Under the pieces are notes generated by a model. That model was not told the origin of the DNA, searched no databases, and saw only the letters and a program-made list of their open reading frames with translations. The translations under genes were made by a program, and so were the position numbers. Shown in pieces: positions 1 through 10,809 of a DNA stretch of 64,000 bases (position 1 is the first letter of the stretch; each line of letters opens with the position of its first letter). This DNA comes from Cricetomys ansorgei (Eukaryota > Chordata > Mammalia > Rodentia > Nesomyidae), in the NCBI GenBank assembly GCA_026225945.1, contig JAMJFZ010000711.1, positions 1,116,001-1,180,000 of the forward strand. The letters run 5' to 3'.

Positions 1-1241
1 ATAGACAGTCAAAACTTAATGGGATACTGTCTACAAGAGAAGTGTCTTCCTTTATGATTAAAACCTCCTTGTTCTACCAGGAGAACATTGATTAAGCCAT
101 TTAAACTCAGTCTTAACATCACATCTGTCCACTGATGGCAGACTGACATGCAAAGCACCTACGGAACCTTCATTCAGAGAACTAAGAATCGTGTACCTAT
201 CTGAGCCAGGCAAAAATCTCAACATAAAATCTCCATGCTATGCATATGTCTTGACTAAAGTGGCAACACTGTGCCTAGATGGATAATTCCCAGATAGGTA
301 AAACAAAAGAAGTCTTAGTGAATCACTGGCTAACACTTCTGGATTGTGGTTTTCATTGGAACATGGTTTGTGACTGCTAGCTTAAATTCTTAATTTTAAA
401 AATGAAACAAATATTTAAAATTTTAATTTAAAAAATTCCAGAAGATAGAATATGAGAAGGTTCTTTTAAAAAGCAAAGGATTTAACATATACCCAGGACT
501 AAATTCTCAGAATCTTCACTGGCTAGATGTTATTCTTTGTAGGATGAGTGTGGGCTTGGGAAATCATGTTTATAATGGGTGGTACTCATGAGTTGATTGT
601 TATTATTAGTCTTAATATTCAAAGTTGCACTCTGAATAAGATGCACATTAGCTTTTTGATTGGCATGCAGTCTTATAACAATTTTCACACTAGAATCCTA
701 AAACGTACACTGGACCCTCTTAAATTCTAGTCCAAATATAAGGCTATACTTCTGAACATTATTGCCTTTCCTTTTTCTTTTTCCAAATTTCATCCTTCTT
801 TATTTCTGCTACCTGTTTGTATAAAACTTTTATTAATAATCCTCTTCTTTTTTAATTGTACATAGCTAAGTGTGTCTGTTTCCTAGAGAAACACTGTCAT
901 GTATACCATGAGTCATCTCACCTCACCTGTATCTGTGTCTTCACAGAACGGTATCAGCTAGCATCTGCTTTATTTACATAGGTTGGAACATAGGAAAAAT
1001 AGTGTGATGACAGGCATACGTCTGTCTGAGTTAATATTATATTGACAACAATTTAAAAGGCTAACAGTGACCTGTGACCTGAAGTACAACAGACTAAAAT
1101 TAAAATTCAAATCCTATCAACAACTAGCTGTGATATCTGAGAACAAGTAATTTAATTTTCCTCAGTACTTCTGCTTCTACATGGGGGTGGGGTAGAAGGG
1201 GGTGGCGATAATTTCACATATCTCATCTAACTTCCTTAGAG
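1..1241. other. Unique AT-rich sequence, no gene seen
   Basis: No repeat family or coding signal is recognised here. The only open frame (548-730, 60 codons) starts without context and has no recognisable motif. I treat the stretch as intergenic or intronic. Confidence 0.6.
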
Positions 1242-1464
1242 CAGTGGTTCTCAACTTCCAAATGCTGCAAACCTTTAATATAGTTCTTCATGTAGTAGTG
1301 ACCCCCAACCATAAAATTATTTTCATTACTACTTCATAACTGTAATTATGCTACTGTTATGAATTGTAATGTAAATATCTGATATGCAGATGGTCTTAGG
1401 CAACCCCTGTGAAATGGCCATTTTACCTCCAAAGGGGTTTCAAACCACAGGTTGAGAACCACTC
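1242..1464. mobile_element. URR1-type nonautonomous hAT (Charlie) DNA transposon
   Basis: A 223-bp element bounded by inverted termini CAGTGGTTCTCAAC at the left and GTTGAGAACCACT at the right. These are the termini of hAT-Charlie elements, and the internal sequence resembles the rodent URR1 group as I remember it. It is flanked by an 8-bp target duplication with one mismatch: CCTTAGAG at 1234-1241 and TCTTAGAG at 1465-1472. Eight bases is the expected length for hAT transposases. It has no coding capacity, so it was moved in trans. Confidence 0.88.
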
Positions 1465-1649
1465 TCTTAGAGAATAAAATAATTTTTAAATGTGTACAAA
1501 TTCCATTGTTAATTTCAATAATTAATGGAAAGTTTTTTGTTCAGAAAAACTCTAAAACATATTAGTTAGCTGTTAGGTTAGGCACCCCAATATCAAAATA
1601 TTTCTGAATAATCTACTATCAAATAAATCTTCTCACTTAATGTGAGATC

Positions 1650-1765
1650 CCCAGTTTTGGGGGATCCAACAGCTTCTGGCTTCCCCAAGCATGCACACGG
1701 TGCACATACAAATATGTCGGCAAAATATCCAAACAGATAAAATAAAGGAATAAATCTGAAAATAT
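1650..1765 (+). mobile_element. B2/B3 SINE, 3' half
   Basis: The sequence carries the typical 3' body of the B2/B3 family: 'gggggatccaac', 'cttctggc', 'tgcacatacaaatatg' and a tail of 'aaataaaggaataaatct'. The tRNA-like 5' half with its pol III A/B boxes is missing, so this is a 5'-truncated, inactive copy. Confidence 0.7.
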
Positions 1766-1918
1766 TTTTGAAAAAAAACTATTTTTGGCTGTCCATGCTA
1801 GCATATGCCTGTGTTGCTAGCTATCTGAACAAGAGACAGGGAAACTGACATACATGAGTTTGCAGCTAGTTACACAGCAAGCTTTATGACTATATAAATT
1901 CCAGAATGATACTTAGTT

Positions 1919-2009
1919 AAAGGAAGGAAGGAAGGAAGGAAGGAAGGAAGGAAGGAAGGAAGGAAGGAAGGAAGGAAGAAAGGAAGGGAGGGAGGGAGGG
2001 AGGGAGGAA
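1919..2009. repeat. (GGAA)n then (GGGA)n microsatellite
   Basis: About 90 bases of near-perfect tetranucleotide repeat, GGAA units passing into GGGA units. The strand is pure purine apart from its edges. Antisense open frames here (Leu-Pro-Ser runs) are artefacts of the repeat. Confidence 0.97.
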
Positions 2010-2074
2010 ACAAAAAAAATTGTAACAAGCCAGTGCAATGCTGAAATGCACACATGAAGGATTCATTTGCCCAC

Positions 2075-2249
2075 ATGTTTGTATGTGCACTGTGTGCATG
2101 CTCAGGGAAGTCAGAAGGTGTTGGATCCCATGAAACTGAAGGTCTCACTTTCTGGATGATTGTCAGCCATTATGTGGGTGTGGGAACCAAACTTAGATCT
2201 TTTGGAAGAGCAAGAAACACTCTTAACCACTGAGCCATCATTACAGCCC
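2075..2249 (-). mobile_element. B2/B3 SINE, reverse orientation
   Basis: The right end reads 'cttaaccactgagccatcat', the complement of the conserved B2/B3 5' region 'gatggctcagtggttaag'. The left part, 'tgtgcactgtgtgcatg', is the complement of the 3' body. It is diverged but covers most of the family length. Confidence 0.7.
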
Positions 2250-3111
2250 AAAATAGCTTTTTTAAGTTCATTCTTTCCTCCAACTTTGCTTGTCCTCCTG
2301 TGTAATCATAAATATAATTTTCAGACTCCTTATTTTTAAATAACTTCTAAAACCCACCAGATTCATTTGCTAAAAGCATTCTACTACTTTTACAAAGAGG
2401 AAAAATTAAAAATCAAAATTTGTACAATTTCGATCAAGGTTATCTTTTAACATCATCTCACTAAGGAAGCAGAATTTCAGGTTCTGAAAATTACCTAAGA
2501 AATAAGGAAACATCCACATCCATCTCTCTATTTTTCCACAAGGCTTATACTAACTCCAAACTAGTGGCCTATTTGCTGATGAATCCTTGGGCCTTTATGA
2601 GACATGACTTTAGACCAGGCTCTTGAAATTTTAAGAAAACAGTATTTTAGTAGAAGAACCTACATGGAATTCTCCAAAATGTGGATAAATCACATGACCC
2701 TCAACCCAAAAAAAAGAGACATTAGGGCTTTTGACCCAAGAGAACCAAAGAAAGTGCTTCGCAACACTAAACTTTCATACCTATACACATGTTGATCCCT
2801 GCACCTGGATGGCAATTTCTTATCTGCATTTAGATGTCACGACTTTCCTGGGTCTTTAATTGATCCTCCAAGTCAGACTTAGTTGTGTCTTTTCCAGTAT
2901 CTTAAACAACTGGGTGTGTTTAAGTACTGGTAGATTGAAGTTCCTTGAATTACATAGCTCTTCGAGAAAGGAAGATTTATGTGCTTTAGGATTTTAGAGC
3001 TTGAATTGAGAAAGAAAGCAAGGCAATCTCCTGCACAGAAAGATGTCCTTGCAAAGACTCTGGGCTCTTCTTTCTCTCTACCTCTTTCTAGTTCCTCTTT
3101 CTACCTCTGCT
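2250..3111. other. Unique sequence, no gene seen
   Basis: No repeat recognised. Short frames at 2604-2795 and 2979-3203 show no domain, conserved motif or exon boundary that would support a gene. Confidence 0.5.
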
Positions 3112-3731
3112 GCTTTCTAGCTTGGTCATTTTCTACTTTGTGGGAATGTGTGGTCATGATTTGTATATCTTATTTTACTTTCTTCTCTGTTTTTTCTTTA
3201 TAATTTTAAGCTCTCCTCTTCTGTATCTCAGTACTCAGGAGCTCATGATCAGCCTCAATGAGCTTTTTGTAGTCATCTTGGTCTATAGAAAACTCACATC
3301 CATGTATGGACTGGATTCATTTGTCAATTAGGATGCTTAGACGAAAGCAATGTTCTACAGAGTATGTCATGGAGATCAGGGACAGCAGAAGTATGGTGAG
3401 TATGTTTTATATACATGGATCATGCTGCTATGTCTCTGGAAGCCCCTAGAAAGTTGTATCAAGTACATCTTGACAAGCAATTAGGGGTTATAGAAAATAA
3501 TCAGAAAATATTATACTAACTGCCTTAGCTGTGAATTTTTATGACTTTTGACTTGAGTTGTGAGTTTTGTATAGTACAAGCTCGTTGAGGCTGGTCATGG
3601 ACTCATGAGTACTAAGATACAGAAAATGGGAGCTTAAACTTATAAAGAAAAAATAGAGAAGAAAGAAAAATAAGGTGTAGAAAGCATGACCCCAGAATCC
3701 CACAAAATAGAAAATGACCTAGCTAGAAAAC
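3112..3731. repeat. Long imperfect inverted repeat, arms of about 160-190 bp
   Basis: The sequence at 3112-3272 reappears as its reverse complement at 3573-3731. Over a hand-aligned 151-base core I count about 23 mismatches, roughly 85% identity. A weaker match continues inward to about 3303 and back to about 3552, leaving a central spacer of about 250-300 bp. Shared blocks include 'ggtcattttcta', 'tttgtggga' and 'tttcttctct', and 'ttttttctttata'. I do not recognise the arm as a known SINE or LTR. It could be two opposed copies of an old repeat, a foldback-type element, or a local inverted duplication. Confidence 0.85.
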
Positions 3732-3739
3732 ACAGTGTA

Positions 3740-5090
3740 CTACTTTATCATCATTACATCATTTTGTTTTCTGTATTTTCCTGTTATATTTACTAATTAT
3801 AACTACTATTACTTCTTAGATTGAAATATAAGTAACTCTCAGGGAAGAAATGTGTAAGCAGCAGATTACGTTGCAATTTCTCCGTGTAAACTAATAAATC
3901 AACATCCTAATAACTACACGTTAACCTCTATGTGCTTGTTTACTGTGAGTTTCCTAGACATATATATCATTATATCAAGAAAATCAGATTTCTAAATTTG
4001 CAAATTTCCAGGCTTTGGAAGTTTCTCCCCTAAAAACGCAAATTGGTAGCTGGTAATGGTTCACTGCCTTTTCTTCTTAATATATGACCAATAATAATAA
4101 GTGAGTTGTGGCAGGCACTGCATAAATCTGACTGAAAAATAAAGAAAAATGATGTCAAATTTATAAATAATTGATCTCAAGTGAGATTTAGGATCCATAA
4201 AGTTAAAGTAGTTTGAGGAAAGATTGCATTCTCATTTTACATCATTCACTTATATTCAATGTCATTAATAAAATGAGTAAGGTTCATCATGGCAATGTCT
4301 CCATTTTCAGATGTCCACCAATCATAAGACAACCTTGGTGTTACTATTAGTAGAAAACTACTCCATAGCTCACCAGGGCCCGGAATACAAAGTCTAAGCT
4401 CTACCAAAGGAGATACTGACAACCATAACCCAACATAAGGCTTAATAGTTATCTGTCACTTCTCTGTGCATGAATATTGTGTCTCTGCTTCTTGATAGTT
4501 TACAATGTTCTTCTGCCTACCTGGAAAACATGTGCTCATTTATTGCAAGAATTCAAACTCAATATCCTTTCAAAATTTTAACTTTAGAGGTGAAAGATGC
4601 AACATGTACAAACTGCCAAAAGCTGTGCTAGTATAGTAAACATGGTTAACTCATTGAATTGGGAAAATACTAGAATATTATTATATCCATTTGTCAAAAG
4701 AGGTAAATGAAGTCCATTGTCTTCATAACCGTTCTCTGACAACAAAAGGAAAATTTGAAACAAGTTTGTCAATTCTAACACTCATGTGGGATCACTAAGG
4801 TCTTACACATCCAGTAATTCAGAAAAAAAGAGCAGGGCTGCAAGTATCACATATCTAATTTCAAAATACACTACATAAGCCATAGTAACAAAAGCAGAGC
4901 GGTATTTGAAGCAAAAGGGCTAACTGGACCAATAATTTGGCCTGAAGTTTTATAATGTAAATCCACATGGATACAGCTTTCTTATTCTTGACGAAGTTTT
5001 CAAAAATATACCTTAGAGAAAAGGAAGCCCCTGTAACAAAATGGTGCAAAAACTGGACATTGTCACATAGAAGATCTATACTAGTCATCA
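3740..5090. other. Unique AT-rich sequence, no gene seen
   Basis: No clear repeat or gene. A short stretch near 4660-4730 faintly resembles a MIR/L2 tail but is too weak to annotate. Reverse-strand frames at 4584-4781 and 4861-5091 have no recognisable features. Confidence 0.5.
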
Positions 5091-5109
5091 ATTACTCACC
5101 CAATAAAAA

Positions 5110-6120
5110 CTTAATTTGAAGTTTATGAAAGACCTTTAACGAAATACCTGAAAATTGGAAACTACTAGAGGACACACTCCAAGACAGAGGCACGGGCAAC
5201 AATTTCCTAATAGTTTCTAATGGATCCCAATAGTGTAGAAACGGAAGCAAAACTTGAAAAGTAAGAATGTATCAAATTAAAACACTATGTGCAGAAAAGG
5301 AAACAATCAACAGAGTAAAGAAACAACCCATAGACTGAAATCAAATTGTTCCTAACTACTTGATTTTCATTCAAGATCTAGAATGCATAGAGAGCCTCCC
5401 TGTTCTTTAACAGGAAATCCAAATCAATAAATAAGCAAATAATCTTGAATGTACACTTCTCAAAGGAATAAATAAACGTAAAAATATTCAATATCCTTAA
5501 ACTTCAGAGAAATGCAAATTTGAATGCATTACGATTCTGTGTCATCCTACTCAGAATGGTTGTTATTAATATAATACAATAAAAACAAATTCTAGTGAGG
5601 ATGTAGGTGGGAGGGGAAGACCCTATACATAGTTTGGTGGATGTATAAATCAGTCTGGCTACTAGTAGAAACAGTGTGAAATGTCCTCGAAAATCATATT
5701 AGAGCTACCATATGATCCAGCTTTACCACTCCTGTATGCATCCAAAGGTAATCAACGTCTGTGGAAATGGAATGCCAGCATGCCTGTGCCTATCAGGGCT
5801 CTTATCACAAAATCAGAAGTAGGGAGTCAGTAAGGGATCATCAGCAGATGGATAGATACAGAAATCACCTTATCCATAAAGAAGAGCAAAATTATATCAT
5901 TTTCAGAAAGTGAATAGTATTTGTAGATATCCTATTGAGTAATACAAGGCAGATAGGCACAGAATACTACATGGCACATATTTTTCTTCATATGTGACAA
6001 CCAAAACACAAACAGCAAAACCTCATTTATCCTGGAAGTAGTAGAGAGGCATTCAGCAACGTGGAATGTTCTAGGGCATACTGAGGCATGGAATGTTCAT
6101 TTTGTAAATTACAGTGAACA
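5110..6120 (+). mobile_element. Old mammalian L1 (L1M-type) ORF2 3' part
   Basis: Sequence typical of the C-terminal end of L1 ORF2 can be followed: 'ggaaacaatcaacagagtaa', 'cttcagagaaatgcaaat', 'atcctactcagaatggttg', 'accatatgatccagc', and the run around 'tgcatccaaaggtaatcaa'. It is full of stops and indels, as expected for a pre-rodent-radiation copy. It aligns in outline with the homologous part of the younger L1 at 58.3-59.8 kb. Confidence 0.8.
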
Positions 6121-6170
6121 CATTTACTTAAGTGAATAAATATGTGTGATAATAATAGTGGTAAATGGTT

Positions 6171-6575
6171 TGTATTGAACATGAGATTTTACTCTCTTTC
6201 AAGATGTTTGACTTTTATTAGCCTGAACCCAGAAACAACAGCCTCAACTCTTTCTCCAATGAATGCTGGGGGTTGCTGATCACCACTCCTAGTGGTGGAG
6301 GCACTGACCTTGCCTCTCTGTTTAATTTCAAGTACTTGCTTTCCCAGAAACCCTTGTTTCTTCGTGACATTAAATGAGCCAATCCAGTATTTTGGTTCTG
6401 ACCAACCAGAGAGATCCCCTGTTTCCTTTTTACAAAACCACAGTGGCCAGCTCTTTGGGGCCATCTTGTATGTCGCCTGACCCCTGCATGCAGGAATGTG
6501 TCGAGTAATAAAGTGCCTTTGTTTGTTGCACATATGGTCTCGGTGGTCTTTGGGTGGCAAATTTCGGGCCATACA
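6171..6575 (+). mobile_element. 5' LTR of a gammaretrovirus-like ERV (ERV1)
   Basis: A 405-bp block begins TGTAT and ends ATACA, a 5-bp inverted terminus. It carries a polyadenylation signal AATAAA at 6507-6512, about 60 bases before its end. Two bases (TT) separate it from a primer-binding-like site, the spacing seen in gammaretroviruses. The start was chosen from the terminal inverted repeat and is less certain than the end. No matching 3' LTR was found downstream in the window. Antisense frames at 6189-6634 are shadows of this LTR. Confidence 0.75.
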
Positions 6576-6577
6576 TT

Positions 6578-6596
6578 TGGAGGCTTTGTCCTGGAT
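6578..6596 (+). other. ERV primer-binding site, proline-tRNA-like
   Basis: Reads TGGAGGCTTTGTCCTGGAT directly after the LTR end plus TT. It matches the pattern of the proline-tRNA primer site of gammaretroviruses, with one inserted base and a few substitutions. This fixes the LTR boundary and the ERV orientation. Confidence 0.7.
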
Positions 6597-6980
6597 AGCC
6601 CCACTGGGTTTCTGACCACCCTAGGCACCCACATGCCGGTAAGTCGAGCACTCGTCTTTTTGTATGTCTGTTAATGTTGATTCTGTAGTTCTTGACCAGT
6701 TCGAGACTTGCAGATCCAGAGATCCAGACTGTTGAGCTAGCGGGTCTCTCTGCCTGTGGTGCTGAGAGACATCTCGAGCCCACTTGTAGGAGCCCACACT
6801 GTCCCTTTGTTGGATTTGGAGGAACGAGGTAGTAGCCAATCAGGCCTGTTAGTTCACGGGTTAGGCCTAAGTTATACTTGGTTTCTTTGCCGTGCACTGT
6901 ATATTTCCTGGCCAGTGTCTGTCTTGTGTTTCCTGTCTGTCTTGTGTTTCTGTCTGTTCGTAAACTTTACTGTGTTAAAC
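6597..6980 (+). promoter_or_regulatory. ERV untranslated leader with splice donor
   Basis: The segment between the primer site and the gag ATG is 384 bases. It contains a strong splice donor, CCG|GTAAGT, with the intron starting at 6639, at the place where gammaretroviral leaders carry the donor for subgenomic env RNA. A short internal duplication of 'gtctgtcttgtgttt' lies at about 6915-6955. The packaging signal would normally lie here, but I cannot confirm one. Confidence 0.65.
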
Positions 6981-7076
6981 ATGGGGCAAGCTAGTTCCAC
7001 TCAGCCTCCGCAGTGTTTTGAGCCAGGCTCGTACAGCTCTATGTCCCCAGGCTGCAGCAGCCCACAGGTGTGGTAA
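6981..7076 (+). pseudogene. Truncated ERV gag, N-terminus only
   Basis: The ATG at 6981 opens a frame starting Met-Gly-Gln-Ala-Ser-Ser. This is an N-myristoylation context (Gly2, Ser6), like the matrix domain start of gammaretroviral Gag. The frame ends after 31 codons, and the following sequence shows no recognisable matrix, capsid or nucleocapsid motif. The gag is therefore broken immediately after its start. The position, just after the leader and donor, supports the assignment more than the short peptide does. Confidence 0.6.
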
Positions 7077-8300
7077 GAAGCAGCTCCAGTGACCTGAGCC
7101 CACTGGTTGGGCAGGAGGGAAAGGGGCAAAGAGGGCGGTGGGCATCTCTCCTGTGATTCCCTTGTTCCCCAACTGCGTGGAAGGGGCGATGAAGGCCAGG
7201 CATGCTGGTGTCCCACTGCCAGGCAAACTACAGAAAGGGCTTGGCTGCCTCTTTGCCCCTTCTGGGAGGGGTCCCACATGGTGCCTGAACTTAACACTGA
7301 GCATGTGTAACAGCATCACTGGACTGGTACCTGCTCACATCACAAGCTACTGGCTAACTACATGCTTTACGGTAAACAGGGCCATGGTCAAGCAGCAGCA
7401 CACCATTTTGTGACAGCACCTGTGGGAGAAGAAAAACCATCCCACCCCGGCAGCAGCACAGTGGAATGTGAGCACATGAGATGCCAGTGTCCAGCCTTGC
7501 CTCCTGCCTTCTGGCGCTCACATGGTCTCTGCTGCCACTAGGCGGAAAAAACCAATACATCTGACTCCTGAGATCTACAGGTACCCCAGCTGGAGGGGAG
7601 GGTGCGGGAAAATCAGGTAAAAACAAGAGGACTCCAGCCAGGGCGCCCCACTGGTGCTCAGTGGAACAAGGACCCGATGAGGCAGGCACCCGGAGCCCGC
7701 CTGTACCTGCCGCAGCTGGGGCAATCTGCTCCAGGAGCCCCCCTCACATCCCGAGTCACTGCCTATTTTGTTACTGTTTCTTGAGTGCATCCTTATTTGT
7801 GTGTGGATGGTATTTGAATGTATGAGCTCTCTATTCTGTGTTCATGTTGCCCTTGCTGCCATAAGTCACTAGTCACCGTGGCTGCTGTGACTGTTTTGGC
7901 CAAGGCTCAGAATTTATCTCTGGGTCCAGTTTAACAGGGATTCAAATGTCTTTTGGATATGAAAAAAATTAAAGATTTATTGGATATGGTTAAAATCTCT
8001 CTGAAAAAAGAACATTGAATTAATGCTTGTAACATGTTGTTGATAGTAATCTTAAGAGAACTACATGGCATGACTCCGTTTTGGCATGTGGACAACATGT
8101 CACTTGCCGACATGTGGTTTACAACCATTTTGGCTGCCTTCCTCCTTGGGAAAGAAGGCAGCCACATGGCTGGCAGCCATACTTACTAGAATTGAAGAGG
8201 ACAGTTGTCATGTGACTTCACCTCCATCTTTAATGGATGTAACCATATGTTACCAATCAAAGAGATGACAACAGATCTGAAATATTTTAGATTAAGATGG
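7077..8300. other. GC-rich then degenerate ERV-adjacent sequence, unclassified
   Basis: About 7080-7790 is clearly more GC-rich than its surroundings and has several short frames on both strands, none with a known motif. It may be highly altered ERV interior, a second unrecognised LTR inserted in reverse (a possible LTR start, in reverse, near 7410), or other sequence. A 10-bp hairpin with a 12-base loop (8132-8141 with 8154-8163) lies in the later part. I could not identify pol or env. Confidence 0.45.
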
Positions 8301-8760
8301 ATTTTGTATGGTGTTTTCTGTCCTAAAAATAAGGTCCATAAAGATAAGATTTTTAAGAACAATGTTTAATAAGGTATGAAAGCTATACCTCTGTGCGTTC
8401 ATATACAGGAATATATCTTGTGCTAACAGCTAAATTCTTCAGTGTAAGATTCATTCAGATAGTACTTTAAGATATAAAGGGATTAAAACCAAAACAAAAC
8501 AACAACAACAAAAAAAAACCAACCCAAAATCAGCTGAGGTTTGGGTAAAGGAATCTGGCAGTTTTAGAGATTGAGGGGCCATGTGATAGCTGAGCTGCCT
8601 GCTGCTGCACTGGAGCTGGTTTAGGCCTGAAAGGCAGATTGCTGCTGAGGGTGGGGCAGGAGTAGTATGCATAATCCCAGATATAGAGCATTGAATTGTT
8701 TATATTATGGGACTTAGTTTCTTTTTTTTTTTTTCAGATTGTGATTATGCCCTGTATTTA
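8300..8760. other. Unclassified sequence, possibly ERV-derived
   Basis: No gene is seen. AT-rich text with an internal adenine-rich stretch (8485-8520) and a GC-richer part (8570-8660). It could be a continuation of the ERV interior, but there is no motif to prove it. Confidence 0.35.
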
Positions 8761-8772
8761 TTTTTCTTTCCT

Positions 8773-8830
8773 AAAAATAAATAAATAAATAAATAGATAA
8801 ATAGATAAATAAATAAATAAAATAAAATAA
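8773..8830. repeat. (AAAT)n microsatellite
   Basis: Tandem AAAT units interrupted by GATA-like variants. The reverse-strand frame here (Ile-Tyr-Leu-Phe repeats) is an artefact. Confidence 0.95.
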
Positions 8831-9178
8831 GCAACTTTATTTTTGATATTGTAAAAACATAGTTGGGAGATCTTAAACACACGTTAGCTGTATTTTTGAA
8901 CAATGTGGATTTCAGTACTAAAAGTTCCAAATGTAAGCTTATAAACTTTAACTTCTGCCTCTAGTTTTTATCTGCCTCAACAGATTTCCACTTACCTAAC
9001 ATCAACATCCGGGAATCAAACTGCTTCAACTGCTGTGAGTCCTGGACTTGCTGAGAGCTGACGATCAGTCCAGCTGATGTGATCACTCCTGTACACTCAG
9101 CTAAATTGGTGAACCAGATGTACCCCACTGCCCGAACCCTCCAGACTTTGACTAATCACCAGCCTTTTGGGGGGCCCC

Positions 9179-9252
9179 GACTATGACATCGGGTTTCAGC
9201 AGGAAGCAGTAATCTCTTACACTGCTTCCTGCTGAAACCCGATGTCATAGTC
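9179..9252. repeat. Perfect 32-bp inverted repeat with 10-base loop
   Basis: The left arm 9179-9210 and right arm 9221-9252 are exact reverse complements (32 of 32), separated by AATCTCTTAC at 9211-9220. The first unmatched outer bases are C at 9178 and A at 9253, so the arm limits are sharp. The left arm is preceded by a polypurine-like 'ttttggggggcccc'. The 'gggtttcagcaggaagcag' text recalls ERV1 LTR U3 sequence, so a head-to-head LTR end is possible. An RNA copy would fold into a very stable hairpin. Confidence 0.97.
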
Positions 9253-9313
9253 ATTTCCTCAGGCTGGAACTTTTAGTCAAAAGAGAACTCCTTGGGACTG
9301 GGAACTGTAATTA

Positions 9314-9382
9314 AATAATAAATAATACTATAGCAATAATAATAATATTAGTATTAATAAAAATATATTATTATTATCATAT
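9314..9382. repeat. AT-rich (AAT)n-like low-complexity tract
   Basis: Imperfect AAT/ATT units spanning about 70 bases between the hairpin region and an unclassified stretch. Confidence 0.85.
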
Positions 9383-9384
9383 AG

Positions 9385-10225
9385 CAAGCCATGACAACTC
9401 TCAGGGATATAATACCCAGACGACTTAGGCAGAGAGCTCATGCCATACTCTCTCCCATGGCCTCCTCACATGGCTGTCCTCATGGTTCGGCTCTCCTCCC
9501 TCTGCTGCAGCACCTTGGTCTTTATTCATTCAAAACTCCCTCCTTATAGAAATGAATGGAGCCTAACATGTCTCAATGTCTGCCTGCAGACTTGTTGCCT
9601 ACTCTGGACTTCTCTGATCACCAGGCTGCAGAACACTGTGGTGTTAGGGGACCTTCATCTGCGTTAAGGTAAACAAATAGCCGGTTCATATGGAGATCTG
9701 GGAGCCTACTCCATTGTTTGTAGCACAGAGGTGTTAACAGGTGTAGAAAGCAAGCCCTTTACATGCTGCAAGGCATCAGGAAGCACCCTTCTGCCATACA
9801 GCAGTCCACAGGAGTATGATCCCATAATAACTGTAAAATATCTAATTCAAGCATCCCACAACAAAGTATAGTAGACATAAAAAAGAGCACTGATCACAAG
9901 CCTAGCTTAGCATGGATGTGCCCAGTACCCCAAAAGTCTCTCAAACTTCCTCTCAGCTTCTGACTCCCCCAGATTAACTGTTCTCCATTTTCCCTTTCTA
10001 GATTGTTTGTGGCTCTTCTTGTCATTCATTATTGTTTAGAAAATTGAAAAGTGTTGTTGAAGCTCCTGTAGATAAATTATTGTTGCTACTCTTTGACTTT
10101 TCACTTTCTTGATTTGCTTGGTTTTCTAGTCCTCTGAAATTATGAAAATCCAAAAGTTAGGAGATTCCTCTATACCAAGAAGCCTAAAAGTTCACTAATT
10201 CTGAACTCTTTTATACATCATTTTT
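9385..10225. other. Unclassified sequence, no gene seen
   Basis: The segment 9400-9670 is GC-richer and could be an old LTR, but no terminal repeats or target duplication were found. The 75-codon frame at 9440-9667 has no recognisable domain. Confidence 0.4.
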
Positions 10226-10229
10226 CGTC

Positions 10230-10805
10230 TTTTATTTTGTTTTTCTTTAATAGTTTTGAAAATTTCATACTTTAGTATTATATTTATATCATTGCCAACC
10301 CTCTCTCTCCTCCAACTCCTTCTGCGTCACTCCCACCCACTCTCAAATTCATGACCTCTTCTTTTAAAATTATTTTTGTTCCATGCATATATAAATACAA
10401 CCTGGTGAGTTTATTTAGTGTTGATCATATGTACGTGTGCTTAGGGTTGATTACTTGGGATTGGAAAACCTGTAAGAGGCCTCATCCCTGGAGAAGGCTA
10501 AATATTCCTCTCAGTAACCACTCATTGCTCTTGATCTAGGGGTGGAACTTTGGGAGATTTCCCTCATCCCTGATGACATGTTGATTGGTATTCTTGTGAT
10601 TCAGTTTTTGTTTATGCAGCTATACTGTTGAGATTTCATAGATGTGGCTCTGTCATATACAGAAGATATTATCTGCTAGCAGATGACTTGGTCCCCTGGC
10701 TATCACAATTTTTCTGGTTTTTCTTCTATGATGTTCCTTGAACATTAGGTATAGGTGTAGTTGTGTTGTAGATGTATCTGCTGGGGTTGGTCACTACATG
10801 GGGAA
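10230..10805 (-). mobile_element. Lx-like L1 3' UTR, reverse orientation
   Basis: The + strand shows the complement of the muroid L1 3' UTR: 'caactccttctgcgtcac', 'ctctcaaattcatgacctc', 'tgttgagatttcatagatg' and 'gttgtgttgtagatgtatc'. The element's 5' direction is to the right. No ORF2 sequence is present, so this is a 5'-truncated insertion. Confidence 0.85.
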
Positions 10806-10809
10806 GAAT

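Noticed and set aside
1919..2009. Possible CRISPR-like periodic array
   Set aside because: Simple tetranucleotide repeat without spacers, in a mammalian genome.
1870..2148. Leu-Pro-Ser-rich reverse frame
   Set aside because: It is a translation of the (GGAA)n microsatellite.
6189..6897. Antisense frames of 127-155 codons
   Set aside because: They are the complement of an ERV LTR and leader identified on the plus strand.
7001..7790. Several 90-114 codon frames on both strands
   Set aside because: The GC-rich block lowers stop-codon frequency. The frames overlap each other and have no motif.
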